48,218 nucleotides of DNA, taken from NCBI GenBank assembly GCA_018664075.1, contig JABJOY010000015.1, positions 1 through 48,218 of the forward strand, given 5' to 3'. This stretch comes from Porticoccaceae bacterium. Lineage in GTDB: Bacteria; Pseudomonadota; Gammaproteobacteria; Pseudomonadales; Porticoccaceae. A program made the translations under genes and the position numbers. The notes under the pieces are model-generated. The model was not told the origin of the DNA. It was given only the letters and a program-made list of their open reading frames with translations, and searched no databases. Below, piece after piece: positions 30,012 through 38,351 of the stretch. Within the stretch, counting starts at the first letter, position 1, and every line of letters begins with the position of its first letter.

Positions 30012-30632
30012 ATGACGAAATCTAAAAATCGCAGTTGGATTAAACAACATGTTAAAGACCCCTATGTGATGCAGTCCCAGAGGGATGGCTATCGATCCCG
30101 CGCCAGCTACAAATTACTCGAAATAGTTGAAAAACAGCGCTTGATCCGCTCTGGCATGACCGTCGTAGATTTAGGTTCTGCACCAGGAGGTTGGTCTCAG
30201 GTGGCGGCAAAGCTTGTGGGTCACGAGGGACGGGTTCATGCGCTGGATATTTTGCCCATGGATCCGGTGGCAGGGGTGGATTTTATCCAGGGGGATTTTA
30301 CCGAGGATGCCACTTTTGATGAACTGCTCGCAGTTATCGGAAATAGGCCGGTAGACCTTGTAATTTCTGATATGGCCCCCAACTTAACAGGAGCGAAAGC
30401 CGTTGATCAGCCTGCTATGATGTATTTAGCTGAGCTGGCAATTGATTTAACCTGCAGAGTAATGAAGGCGGAAGGCGTGTTTATCGCCAAATTATTTCAG
30501 GGTGAAGGCTTCGATCAGTTTGTGCGTCATGTCAGAACTGTGTTTAATACTGTCAGTCTAAAGAAACCAGATGCATCCAGAGCCAAGTCCCGCGAGGTCT
30601 ATCTGGTAGCCAAGGGCCTGAAGGGCCAATAG
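30012..30632 (+). CDS. rlmE: 23S rRNA 2'-O-methyltransferase RlmE (FtsJ)
   Basis: RlmE methylates the ribose of U2552 in the 23S rRNA A-loop. With the ATG at 30012 the protein is 206 residues and begins MTKSKNRSWIKQH. It has the SAM-binding motif VVDLGSAPGGWSQVAAK at 51-67 and the catalytic K-D-K residues Lys34 (SYKLLE), Asp120 (ISDMAPN) and Lys160 (FIAKLFQGEG). ftsH follows 13 bases downstream. Confidence 0.96.
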   Translation: MTKSKNRSWIKQHVKDPYVMQSQRDGYRSRASYKLLEIVEKQRLIRSGMTVVDLGSAPGGWSQVAAKLVGHEGRVHALDILPMDPVAGVDFIQGDFTEDATFDELLAVIGNRPVDLVISDMAPNLTGAKAVDQPAMMYLAELAIDLTCRVMKAEGVFIAKLFQGEGFDQFVRHVRTVFNTVSLKKPDASRAKSREVYLVAKGLKGQ

Positions 30633-30645
30633 AGAGGAATAACTT

Positions 30646-32559
30646 TTGAACGATTTGGTTAAAAATTTAATTGTATGGGTGATCTTAGCCGCCATCTTAA
30701 TGTCGGTGTTTAATAGCTTCACCCCACAGCCTGTAGATAACAGCCTGGGTTATTCCGAGTTTGTCATGGAAGTGCAGAATGATCGGGTATCCAAGGTCTC
30801 GATCGATGGCCTGATTATTGAAGGCGAGCGTCGTGATGGCAGCACATTCCGTACAGTGCGCCCCAATGTGCAGGATCCGGGTTTGATGGGCGATCTGATC
30901 AATCACAATGTCAATGTTATGGGCAAAGAGCCTGAGACCCCAAGCCTTATTTCGCAGCTATTGGTGGCAGCATTCCCGATACTGCTGATTCTGGCGATAT
31001 TTGTGTTTTTTATGCGCCAGATGCAGGGTGGCGGTGGCGGCAAAGGCGGCCCCATGAGCTTTGGTAAAAGCAAGGCCAAGCTGCTGACCGGCGATCAGAT
31101 TAATACAACGTTTTCCGATGTGGCCGGTGTGGATGAAGCCAAAGAAGATGTGGGCGAACTGGTTGAATTCCTCAGCGATCCGAGCAAATTTCAGCGTTTG
31201 GGTGGCCGTATCCCCAAGGGTGTATTAATGGTCGGCCCTCCGGGAACCGGTAAAACTCTTTTGGCCAAGGCTATTGCCGGTGAAGCCAAGGTGCCATTCT
31301 TCTCTATTTCTGGTTCTGACTTTGTCGAGATGTTTGTCGGTGTTGGTGCCTCCCGTGTGCGGGATATGTTTGAGCAGGCCAAAAAGCAGGCTCCATGCAT
31401 TATCTTTATTGACGAAATTGATGCTGTGGGTCGTCACCGTGGAGGTGGCTATGGCGGTGGCAACGACGAGCGCGAACAGACATTAAACCAGCTGCTGGTT
31501 GAGATGGACGGCTTTGAGGGCACTGAGGGTGTGATTGTGATCGCTGCGACCAACAGGCCAGATGTGCTGGATAAAGCACTGCTGCGTCCAGGCCGCTTTG
31601 ACCGCCAGGTCTACGTGGGACTGCCGGATATTCGTGGTCGTGAGCAGATTCTTAAAGTGCATGCGCGCAAAGTGCCCCTAGATGAGTCAGTGGAGCTGGG
31701 TATTCTGGCTCGAGGAACCCCCGGGTTCTCCGGTGCCGATCTGGCTAACCTGGTCAATGAAGCCGCATTGTTCTCTGCCCGTGGCAATCGCCGAGTGGTT
31801 ACCATGGAGGAATTCGAGAAGGCGCGAGACAAAATTATGATGGGTGCTGAAAGGCGCTCAATGGTGATGTCGGAGAAAGAAAAGACCAACACAGCCTACC
31901 ATGAAGCCGGTCACGCCATTATTGGTAGACTGGTGCCGGAGCATGACCCGGTACACAAGGTGACTATCATTCCTCGAGGCCGAGCCCTGGGGGTGACTCA
32001 GTACCTGCCAGAGGAAGATCGCTACAGCATGAATCGCCGTCAGCTTAACAGTCAGCTGTGCAGCCTCTTTGGTGGGCGTATTGCCGAGGAGTTAGTGGGC
32101 GGTATTGATGGGGTTACCACTGGCGCCTCCAACGATATTGAGCGGGCCACACAGATGGCGCGCAATATGGTGACCAAATGGGGACTCAATGAAAAAATGG
32201 GCCCTATTCTTTACGGTGAAGATGAGTCTCAGGCACCCGGCGGCGGCAATACCCATTACTCTGAGGACACCTCCCGAGAAATCGATCAGGAAGTGCGCAG
32301 TATCCTCAATGATGCTTACAGTACAGCGTCAAAATTGTTGGAGGATAATCGAGATATTCTTGAAGCTATGAAAGATGCGCTGATGGAATTTGAGACTATT
32401 GATGCTGATCAGGTCGATGATCTGATGAATCGACGCAAGGTGCGACCACCCCAGCAATGGGATGACCATGACTCAGACAACACCTCTGGTGATGGCAACA
32501 GTGCGGCGAAAGATTCGGTTGATGAGGGTCCAATTGGCGGTCCAGTCGAGGATCTTTGA
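30646..32559 (+). CDS. ftsH: ATP-dependent zinc metalloprotease FtsH
   Basis: FtsH is the membrane-bound AAA+ protease that degrades LpxC, sigma-32 and damaged membrane proteins. The 637-residue protein has two N-terminal membrane segments (about 7-25 and 103-123), Walker A GPPGTGKT at 197-204, Walker [10 protein letters not shown], the second-region-of-homology arginines ([10 protein letters not shown]) and the zinc site HEAGH at 419-423. The start is TTG at 30646, with AGAGAGGA 9-16 bases before it; the first membrane segment begins immediately, leaving no later candidate. A strong terminator follows. Confidence 0.97.
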   Translation: MNDLVKNLIVWVILAAILMSVFNSFTPQPVDNSLGYSEFVMEVQNDRVSKVSIDGLIIEGERRDGSTFRTVRPNVQDPGLMGDLINHNVNVMGKEPETPSLISQLLVAAFPILLILAIFVFFMRQMQGGGGGKGGPMSFGKSKAKLLTGDQINTTFSDVAGVDEAKEDVGELVEFLSDPSKFQRLGGRIPKGVLMVGPPGTGKTLLAKAIAGEAKVPFFSISGSDFVEMFVGVGASRVRDMFEQAKKQAPCIIFIDEIDAVGRHRGGGYGGGNDEREQTLNQLLVEMDGFEGTEGVIVIAATNRPDVLDKALLRPGRFDRQVYVGLPDIRGREQILKVHARKVPLDESVELGILARGTPGFSGADLANLVNEAALFSARGNRRVVTMEEFEKARDKIMMGAERRSMVMSEKEKTNTAYHEAGHAIIGRLVPEHDPVHKVTIIPRGRALGVTQYLPEEDRYSMNRRQLNSQLCSLFGGRIAEELVGGIDGVTTGASNDIERATQMARNMVTKWGLNEKMGPILYGEDESQAPGGGNTHYSEDTSREIDQEVRSILNDAYSTASKLLEDNRDILEAMKDALMEFETIDADQVDDLMNRRKVRPPQQWDDHDSDNTSGDGNSAAKDSVDEGPIGGPVEDL

Positions 32560-32582
32560 TTTTTAACTATAACTTTTGTAAC

Positions 32583-32617
32583 AGACCTCGAAGCTCACAA
32601 GGCTTCGAGGTCTTTTT
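32583..32617 (+). terminator. Rho-independent terminator after ftsH, overlapping the folP leader
   Basis: A perfect 12-bp stem (32583-32594 with 32602-32613), a 7-base loop (TCACAAG) and a run of five T. It ends the ftsH transcript. The folP ATG is at 32624, just 7 bases after the T run, and the nearest GAGG ribosome-binding element (32607-32610) lies inside the right arm of the stem. Confidence 0.9.
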
Positions 32618-32623
32618 GTATCT

Positions 32624-33496
32624 ATGAGCTTATTAAACTGCGGCAACAAAACTCTCGATCTGTCCCGCCCAGCGGTGATGGGTATTGTTAATATTACTCC
32701 GGACTCATTTTCCGACGGCGGCGCCCTGTACTCTTCTGGCAAGTTGGATCTGAGCAAGACCTTGGTTGCCATAGAGGCAATGCTGGCAGCGGGCGCAGAT
32801 ATTATTGATATAGGTGGCGAGTCCACAAGGCCTGGTGCTGCGCCGGTTACCAGAGCCCAGGAGCTTGACCGGGTGATGCCAATTATCAATGCAGTGAGCA
32901 GTCGTTTTGACTGTCTTATCTCGGTTGATACCAGTACAGCTCAGGTTATCAGCGAAGCCGCAGCCGGCGGCGCCCATATTATTAATGATGTGCGTGCACT
33001 ACAGCGGGAAGGTGCGTTAGCGGCCGCCGCCGCCAGCGGCCTGCCAGTCTGCCTGATGCATATGCAGAATCAACCCGACAGCATGCAGCACAATCCCCAG
33101 TATGAAGATGTAGTTGCCGAGGTGTTGGCGTTTTTACATCAGCGCAAACAACAGTGCATTGAGGCTGGCATTGCGGCAGATCAAATTATGCTGGATCCAG
33201 GTTTTGGCTTTGGCAAGACTCTGGATCATAATCTGGCACTGTTTAATGGCCTGGACAAGCTTGCCCAAGCAGGTCATCCAGTGCTAGTGGGTGTCTCGCG
33301 CAAATCAATGATTGGCCAGCTACTTGACTCGGCAGTGGATGAAAGACTCATGGGAAGTGTTACCATGGCGCTTTTGGCTGCGCAGAAAATCAAGGCGGTG
33401 CAGGGCTCGCTAATATTGCGGGTCCATGATGTAAAAGAAACAGTGCAGGCGCTGCATATCTGGCAACAGGCAGAGAGTTTTGAGGACACCGAGTAA
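32624..33496 (+). CDS. folP: Dihydropteroate synthase
   Basis: FolP joins p-aminobenzoate to hydroxymethyl-dihydropterin diphosphate in folate synthesis and is the sulfonamide target. The 290-residue protein has the signature VMGIVNITPDSFSDGG at about 19-34, DIIDIGGESTRPGA, and the pterin-binding DPGFGFGKT. It is the first gene after the ftsH terminator and precedes glmM by 3 bases; folP-glmM is a conserved pair. Confidence 0.96.
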   Translation: MSLLNCGNKTLDLSRPAVMGIVNITPDSFSDGGALYSSGKLDLSKTLVAIEAMLAAGADIIDIGGESTRPGAAPVTRAQELDRVMPIINAVSSRFDCLISVDTSTAQVISEAAAGGAHIINDVRALQREGALAAAAASGLPVCLMHMQNQPDSMQHNPQYEDVVAEVLAFLHQRKQQCIEAGIAADQIMLDPGFGFGKTLDHNLALFNGLDKLAQAGHPVLVGVSRKSMIGQLLDSAVDERLMGSVTMALLAAQKIKAVQGSLILRVHDVKETVQALHIWQQAESFEDTE

Positions 33497-33499
33497 ATT

Positions 33500-34840
33500 A
33501 TGGCAAGAAAATATTTTGGCACAGATGGCATCCGCGGCAGAGTGGGTGAATATCCGGTTACCGCAGACTTTATGCTCAAGCTGGGCTGGGCAGCGGGCAC
33601 TGTGCTGACCCGCAACACTGAAGGAAAAAAACGCGTACTGATTGGCAAGGACACCAGAGTGTCTGGTTATATGTTTGAATCTGCCCTCGAAGCAGGCTTG
33701 ATTGCCGCTGGTGTAGATGTTGATATGCTCGGGCCTATGCCGACCCCGGCCATTGCCTATTTAACCCGCACCTTCCGCGCTTCCGCAGGCATTGTTATCA
33801 GTGCTTCCCACAACCCGGTTGAAGATAACGGTATTAAATTCTTTGCCGCCGATGGCTATAAATTACCAGATGAAGTGGAGCTTGAAATTGAGGCTCTGAT
33901 GGATAAACCGCTGGTTACCAATGGCTCCTATAGTCTGGGTAAGGCCCGTCGCCTCAGCGACGCCACTGGGCGCTATATTGAATTCTGTAAAGGTACTCTG
34001 CCTGCAGGCTATGATCTTAACGGCCTCAATATTGTTGTAGATTGCGCCCATGGCGCGACCTACCATGCGGGCCCCCGAGTGTTTAAGGAATTGGGCGCCA
34101 GCGTTATTACCATGGGCAACACGCCCAATGGCTTTAATATCAATGATCAGTGCGGCTCTACCCATATGGATGGTTTGCAGGAGGCTGTGACTGAGGCCAA
34201 GGCCGATCTGGGTATTGCCTTCGATGGTGATGGTGATCGCGTACTGTTTGTAGATGCCAATGGAGAGATAGTCGACGGTGATGAGCTTATTTATATTATT
34301 GCCCAGCATCGCCGGGCAGCAGGTAACTGCGATGGTGTCGCAGGCACATTGATGAGCAACCTTGGGCTTGAGCTGGCCCTGAAAGAGTTGGGCATTCCTT
34401 TTGAGCGCACCAAGGTGGGTGATCGCTATGTGGTTGAAGCCCTTAAGGCCAATGGCTGGGATTTGGGTGGTGAAGCCTCTGGTCATGTGCTGTGCAGTGA
34501 CCTCAATAGCACTGGTGACGGCATAGTTGCAGCGCTGCAGGTGATTCTGGCGCTGTCGGAGAGTGGCCAACCACTGCACCAGCTAAAGCAAGGCATGGTG
34601 AAGTTCCCCCAAACCATGATTAACGTTCGTCTGGCGAGAAAGGTTGATATCAGTGATAACCAGACAATTAATACTGCTGTTGCACAGGCAGAGCAAGAGT
34701 TGGATGGTCGTGGGCGAGTGCTGTTGCGAGCCTCGGGTACCGAGCCATTAATAAGAGTAATGGTTGAGGGTGAAGATCAGGTCTTGGTGGATAGATTGGT
34801 GGCAGATATCGCCAAAATCGTCGAACAGCAGGTTGGCTAG
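33500..34840 (+). CDS. glmM: Phosphoglucosamine mutase
   Basis: GlmM interconverts glucosamine-6-phosphate and glucosamine-1-phosphate for UDP-GlcNAc. The 446-residue protein has the phospho-accepting Ser103 in [12 protein letters not shown], the Mg2+-binding loop [11 protein letters not shown] (about 247-257), the sugar-binding GGEASGH and the phosphate-binding [12 protein letters not shown] near the C-terminus. It stands between folP and tpiA as in many Gammaproteobacteria. Confidence 0.97.
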   Translation: MARKYFGTDGIRGRVGEYPVTADFMLKLGWAAGTVLTRNTEGKKRVLIGKDTRVSGYMFESALEAGLIAAGVDVDMLGPMPTPAIAYLTRTFRASAGIVISASHNPVEDNGIKFFAADGYKLPDEVELEIEALMDKPLVTNGSYSLGKARRLSDATGRYIEFCKGTLPAGYDLNGLNIVVDCAHGATYHAGPRVFKELGASVITMGNTPNGFNINDQCGSTHMDGLQEAVTEAKADLGIAFDGDGDRVLFVDANGEIVDGDELIYIIAQHRRAAGNCDGVAGTLMSNLGLELALKELGIPFERTKVGDRYVVEALKANGWDLGGEASGHVLCSDLNSTGDGIVAALQVILALSESGQPLHQLKQGMVKFPQTMINVRLARKVDISDNQTINTAVAQAEQELDGRGRVLLRASGTEPLIRVMVEGEDQVLVDRLVADIAKIVEQQVG

Positions 34841-34953
34841 TGGTTTATCGGCTATAAAGACCGCTTCCCAGTTGTATATTCACATCTAGTCGGGTAGCAT
34901 TTGCGCCCGCTTGAGAAGCCCCTACCTTCCCCTCAGAAAAAGGAGCAGTCCGG

Positions 34954-35703
34954 ATGGCTAAATCGCTGATAGCGGGCAATTGGAAAATGCATGGTACCGC
35001 CGCATCGGCAGCTGCCATTGCCGGGGAGTTGGCGAAGCGTTGGAATAATCAAAACTCGGTAGAGATGATTGTTTTTCCACCATTTGTCCATCTGACCTCT
35101 GTGGCTGAGGCTGTCGGGGGATCTGATGTTGCTGTAGGTGGACAAAACCTGTGTCAATTTGAGTCAGGTGCCTACACAGGCGAGGTTTCCGCGGCAATGT
35201 TGGCTGACATGGGTTGCCAGTATGTGCTCGTTGGGCATTCCGAACGGCGGGCACTGTTTGGTGAAACCAATGAAACAGTGGCAGAAAAATTTAAAGCCGC
35301 GCAGCAGGCAGGTTTGATACCAGTTCTCTGTGTTGGCGAATCGCTGCAGCAGCGACAGCAGAAGCAAACGCTAGAAATAGTAGCGCAGCAAATCAGTGCG
35401 GTGACAGAGCCTGTTGCACTGCAAGATCTGTGTCGTGCAGTGATCGCTTATGAGCCAGTATGGGCCATAGGCACAGGCGAGACAGCAACTCCTGAGCAGG
35501 CTCAGGAAGTGCATGGGGCTATTAGAGCCCAGCTTGGAGATGCAGGGCGCGAGACAACGCTGCTCTACGGTGGCAGTGTCAATCCGAGCAATGCAGTAGA
35601 ATTATTTGCCCAGCCAGATATTAATGGTGGTCTGGTGGGTGGAGCCTCATTGAAGGCAGATGACTTTTTAAATATTGCACAACAACTGATCGAGCAAGAG
35701 TAA
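34954..35703 (+). CDS. tpiA: Triosephosphate isomerase
   Basis: A glycolytic isomerase of dihydroxyacetone phosphate and glyceraldehyde-3-phosphate. The 249-residue protein has the catalytic residues Lys11 (GNWKMHG), His95 (VLVGHSERR) and Glu167 ([11 protein letters not shown]). AAAAAGGAG lies upstream of the ATG. A 113-base gap separates it from glmM, so a promoter for tpiA-secG is plausible, but I do not see clear boxes. Its TAA overlaps the secG start (TAATG). Confidence 0.97.
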   Translation: MAKSLIAGNWKMHGTAASAAAIAGELAKRWNNQNSVEMIVFPPFVHLTSVAEAVGGSDVAVGGQNLCQFESGAYTGEVSAAMLADMGCQYVLVGHSERRALFGETNETVAEKFKAAQQAGLIPVLCVGESLQQRQQKQTLEIVAQQISAVTEPVALQDLCRAVIAYEPVWAIGTGETATPEQAQEVHGAIRAQLGDAGRETTLLYGGSVNPSNAVELFAQPDINGGLVGGASLKADDFLNIAQQLIEQE

Positions 35704-36065
35704 TGGAACAATTTATTTTAGTATTTCACTTTGTGGTTGCAGTGGCCCTGATTGGGTTGGTTTTGCTGCAGCAGGGTAAAGGCGCAGAAGCGGGAGCCTC
35801 GTTTGGTTCCGGTGCTTCGCAAACAGTATTTGGCAGTGGCGGGGGCTGGAATTTCTTCAGCAAGATGACTGCTATTCTGGCCACAATCTTCTTTGTTACC
35901 AGTGTTAGTTTGGCTCTGGTTGCGAAAAACAGCACTGTTATTGATGAAGCTCTGCTGCCTGAGCTGGAGTCAATTTCCAACCAATTACAGGACACTGATC
36001 TGCCCGTGCTGGAAACAACCGATGAACTACCTTCCGGGGCTGGTTCTGATTTGCCAGAGCAATAG
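35703..36065 (+). CDS. secG: Preprotein translocase subunit SecG
   Basis: SecG is the small non-essential subunit of SecYEG. The 120-residue protein has two membrane segments (about 4-22 and 53-72) flanking the conserved cytosolic [26 protein letters not shown] loop, and a polar acidic C-terminal tail. It is coupled to tpiA, and a tRNA-Leu follows, as in E. coli and Pseudomonas. Confidence 0.96.
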   Translation: MEQFILVFHFVVAVALIGLVLLQQGKGAEAGASFGSGASQTVFGSGGGWNFFSKMTAILATIFFVTSVSLALVAKNSTVIDEALLPELESISNQLQDTDLPVLETTDELPSGAGSDLPEQ

Positions 36066-36080
36066 TGATTTTTTAAACAA

Positions 36081-36150
36081 AGCTTATGTGTGGAATTGGT
36101 AGACGCCGGGCAGGAGTCCAAGTGTCGCGGAAGTCAGTAACTAAGGTAGA
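36081..36150 (+). pseudogene. Decayed tRNA-Leu fragment
   Basis: Bases 36090-36104 are identical over 15 bases to the D-arm of the intact tRNA-Leu (36173-36187), 83 bases upstream of it, close to one tRNA length. A further AGTGTCGC resembles a leucine variable arm. The expected acceptor stem, anticodon stem and T-arm do not fold here, so this looks like a degraded tandem copy rather than a working tRNA. The boundaries are approximate. Confidence 0.4.
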
Positions 36151-36163
36151 TTTTTTGAAAAAT

Positions 36164-36248
36164 GCCCAAGTGGTGGAATTGGTAGACACGCTATCTTGAG
36201 GGGGTAGTGGCGAAAGCCGTGCCGGTTCAAGTCCGGCCTTGGGCACCA
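36164..36248 (+). tRNA. tRNA-Leu (anticodon GAG)
   Basis: An 85-base class II tRNA with encoded CCA. The acceptor stem pairs GCCCAAG with CTTGGGC. The D-arm is TGGTGGAATTGGTAGACAC. The anticodon stem is CTATC/GGTAG around a seven-base loop with GAG at 36198-36200, reading CUC/CUU. The long variable arm is typical of tRNA-Leu, and the T-arm contains GGTTCAAGTCC. It sits after secG, the conserved place. Confidence 0.95.
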
Positions 36249-36283
36249 TATCAAAGACCAGTAGCTTTTGCTGGCGAGCCAGA

Positions 36284-36307
36284 AGCCCCGTTGATCGGGG
36301 CTTTTTT
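36284..36307 (+). terminator. Rho-independent terminator after tRNA-Leu
   Basis: Stem AGCCCCG / CGGGGCT with a TTGAT loop, followed by six T. It closes the tpiA-secG-tRNA transcript 35 bases after the tRNA and isolates the dmdA-like cluster downstream. Confidence 0.9.
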
Positions 36308-36631
36308 GTGGTTAAAAGAAAATATACTCGTTCGGTCATGATTAGACCAATTAACAACAGTATTCCAGGAGTGCAGACTGGAGCGGTTTGAATTTCACTA
36401 ATCTGTAACAATGGCTAATCAGTCACTTCTATTGGAGCTTCTATAGGAATTATTACAGGCGGTGCAAAGTTAACCTTTCAAAACTTTATTTTTTTGTCAT
36501 GATTTGGTCTCTTTTGGGCCCGCCAGAGCTGTCGTATTGCTATATATTTTTGTCGCAAGTTAAGAAGCACCGCTCGATTTTTAGGATCAGACTGCCGCAA
36601 CTTTAACGGCCAACTGAATCGAGTAGTAGTT
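36308..36631. promoter_or_regulatory. Leader region of the dmdA-like cluster
   Basis: This is a 324-base non-coding, AT-rich region before the first accessory gene, and it should hold that cluster's promoter. An imperfect inverted repeat GGTC-ATGATTA-GACC is at 36334-36348, and its half GTCATGATT recurs near 36497. I find no well-spaced -35/-10 pair. The sequence before the dmdA-like ATG has only a weak Shine-Dalgarno. No small gene is evident. Confidence 0.35.
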
Positions 36632-37795
36632 ATGACGGCGATTGAAAATAAAGACCAATCTAAAGCCTTCGGCTTCGGTACACAAATCCGCAAGTCACCC
36701 TATTTTGAAGCCACGCTGCGCTGGGGTGCGGCGGGTTTTTCTGTCTACAACCATATGTACATACCCAGAGATTTTGGCGATCCTGAGCAAAATTTTTGGA
36801 ATCTGGTCAACAGCGCCACCCTGAGCGATGTTGCTGTGGAGCGGCAGGTGGAAATCACCGGGCCAGATGCGGCCAAATTTGTGCAGATGTTGACGCCCCG
36901 CAACCTGTCTAACTGTGCCGTAGGTCAGTGCAAATATGTGCTCATCACTAATGCCCAGGGTGGGATTCTCAATGATCCCATATTGCTGCGTCTGGCCGAG
37001 AATCACTTTTGGCTGTCGCTGGCAGACAGCGATATTTTGCTCTGGGCTCAGGGAGTGGCTGTAACCTCTGGAATGGATGTTGAGATCTGTGAGCCAGATG
37101 TGTCGCCACTGCAGCTGCAAGGGCCGAAGTCTGGCGAAATAATGCAAAGCCTGTTTGGTGACAAGATTAACGAGCTGCGCTATTACTGGTTTGCTGATTT
37201 TGAGCTGGATGGTATGCCTTTAATTATCTCGCGTACCGGTTGGTCCAGTGAGTTGGGTTATGAAATCTACCTTCGGGATGGCAGCCGCGGTGTTGAGCTT
37301 TGGGAGCGCCTGATGGAAGCGGGTCAGCCCTATGGATTGCAGCCCGGTCATACCTCGGCTATCCGACGTATTGAAGGTGGCATGCTGTCCTATCATGCGG
37401 ATATGGACAGCCATACAAACCCCTTTGAGCTGGGCCTGGATCGCCTTGTGGATCTGGATATGGAGGCGGACTTTATTGGTAAAGCCGCGCTGACCAAAAT
37501 TGCCGAACAGGGGATTAGCCGCAAGCAGGTGGGTATAGAGATTGGTGGTGAGCCACTGACTGGTGCCAACAATGAATTCTGGCCAATTATTGTGGGGTCT
37601 GAGCAGGTTGGTACGGTTACTTCGGCAATTTATTCGCCCCGTCTGCAAGCCAATATTGCTCTGGCTATTGTGAGTATTGACTACAGCATGGAGGGTACTG
37701 AGGCGGAGATAGTAACCCCATTTGGTCAGCGCTCTGTTAGAGTTGTACCCAAGCCTTTTTATGACCCCAAGAAGAGTTTGGCGGTTAAGGTTTAG
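36632..37795 (+). CDS. dmdA: DmdA-like dimethylsulfoniopropionate demethylase (GcvT family)
   Basis: DmdA transfers a methyl group from DMSP to tetrahydrofolate, giving methylmercaptopropionate (MMPA) and 5-methyl-THF. The 387-residue GcvT-fold protein strongly resembles, from memory, the Pelagibacter DmdA: RKSPY (20-24), YNHM (39-42), DVAVERQVEI (66-75), LNDPILLRL, ADSD (131-134), QGPKS (163-167), SRTGWSSELGYE (200-211) and NPFELGLD (263-270). True glycine-cleavage T-proteins have a different loop (GYTGE) at the GWS position. Non-demethylating relatives exist in marine bacteria, so activity is not proven. It opens a plus-strand cluster with an acyl-CoA ligase of the kind needed for the next step. 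Confidence 0.78.
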   Translation: MTAIENKDQSKAFGFGTQIRKSPYFEATLRWGAAGFSVYNHMYIPRDFGDPEQNFWNLVNSATLSDVAVERQVEITGPDAAKFVQMLTPRNLSNCAVGQCKYVLITNAQGGILNDPILLRLAENHFWLSLADSDILLWAQGVAVTSGMDVEICEPDVSPLQLQGPKSGEIMQSLFGDKINELRYYWFADFELDGMPLIISRTGWSSELGYEIYLRDGSRGVELWERLMEAGQPYGLQPGHTSAIRRIEGGMLSYHADMDSHTNPFELGLDRLVDLDMEADFIGKAALTKIAEQGISRKQVGIEIGGEPLTGANNEFWPIIVGSEQVGTVTSAIYSPRLQANIALAIVSIDYSMEGTEAEIVTPFGQRSVRVVPKPFYDPKKSLAVKV

Positions 37796-37844
37796 CCGTG
37801 CTTTAACTATGGTTTATCCATAAAAATAAATAGCAGGTATTACT

Positions 37845-38282
37845 ATTAATCACGACAGTTATCCAGACGCCTATCTCAGGCAGATACTCACCGAGGTCAA
37901 AAGCATAGCTCTGGTGGGTGCCAGCCCGCGCCCGGAACGTGATAGCTATCTATGTATGCAAGCCCTGCTCGATGCGGGTTACAGGGTGATACCTGTTAAC
38001 CCAATTGAGGCTGGCAATAGCATTCTCGGTCAACATTGCTATGAGTCTCTGGCAGCTATAGGGCAACCGGTAGATATGGTCGACATCTTTCGATCCCCAG
38101 AGGCGGCTCTGGGTGTTACCCTGGAAGCTATTGCCATTGGTGCCGATGTGGTTTGGATGCAGCTGGATATTATCAACCATCAGGCTGCTGAGCTGGCTGA
38201 GGCCGCTGGTCTTAAAGTTGTGATGGACCGCTGTCCAAAGTTAGAATTGGAAAAGCCCTATTGGGTTGCTGGCGAGGGGTAG
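37845..38282 (+). CDS. YccU-type CoA-binding protein, probable ATT start
   Basis: A single CoA-binding Rossmann domain of the YccU family, probably 145 residues. The reading frame encodes NHDSYPDAYLRQILTEVKSI then ALVGASPRPERDSY, and later VIPVNPIEAG, DMVDIFRSPEA, WMQLDIIN and VVMDRCP, all typical. No ATG, GTG or TTG occurs before the first beta-strand: the frame opens after a TAA at 37827 with only ATA and ATT candidates, and AGG at 37835-37837 lies about 7 bases before the ATT at 37845. The first standard start, GTG at 37914, would cut off the first strand of the fold. The biochemical role of the family is unknown. It lies between the demethylase and the crotonase. Confidence 0.75.
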   Translation: MNHDSYPDAYLRQILTEVKSIALVGASPRPERDSYLCMQALLDAGYRVIPVNPIEAGNSILGQHCYESLAAIGQPVDMVDIFRSPEAALGVTLEAIAIGADVVWMQLDIINHQAAELAEAAGLKVVMDRCPKLELEKPYWVAGEG

Positions 38283-38351
38283 TTGTTAACCGGTATACAA
38301 ATTAGGCCAGCGGACTAGAATAAGAATATTAAGACCATGGAGGTACTACAA

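Noticed and set aside
29964-30050. Longer yhbY and longer rlmE reading frames that overlap head to head.
   Set aside because: The extensions are not family-like. Starts at 29963 (yhbY) and 30012 (rlmE) give the conserved N-termini.
36632-37795. Glycine cleavage system T protein (gcvT).
   Set aside because: No gcvH or gcvP nearby, and the GWS loop and YNHM / VAVERQVEI segments fit DmdA rather than T-protein.
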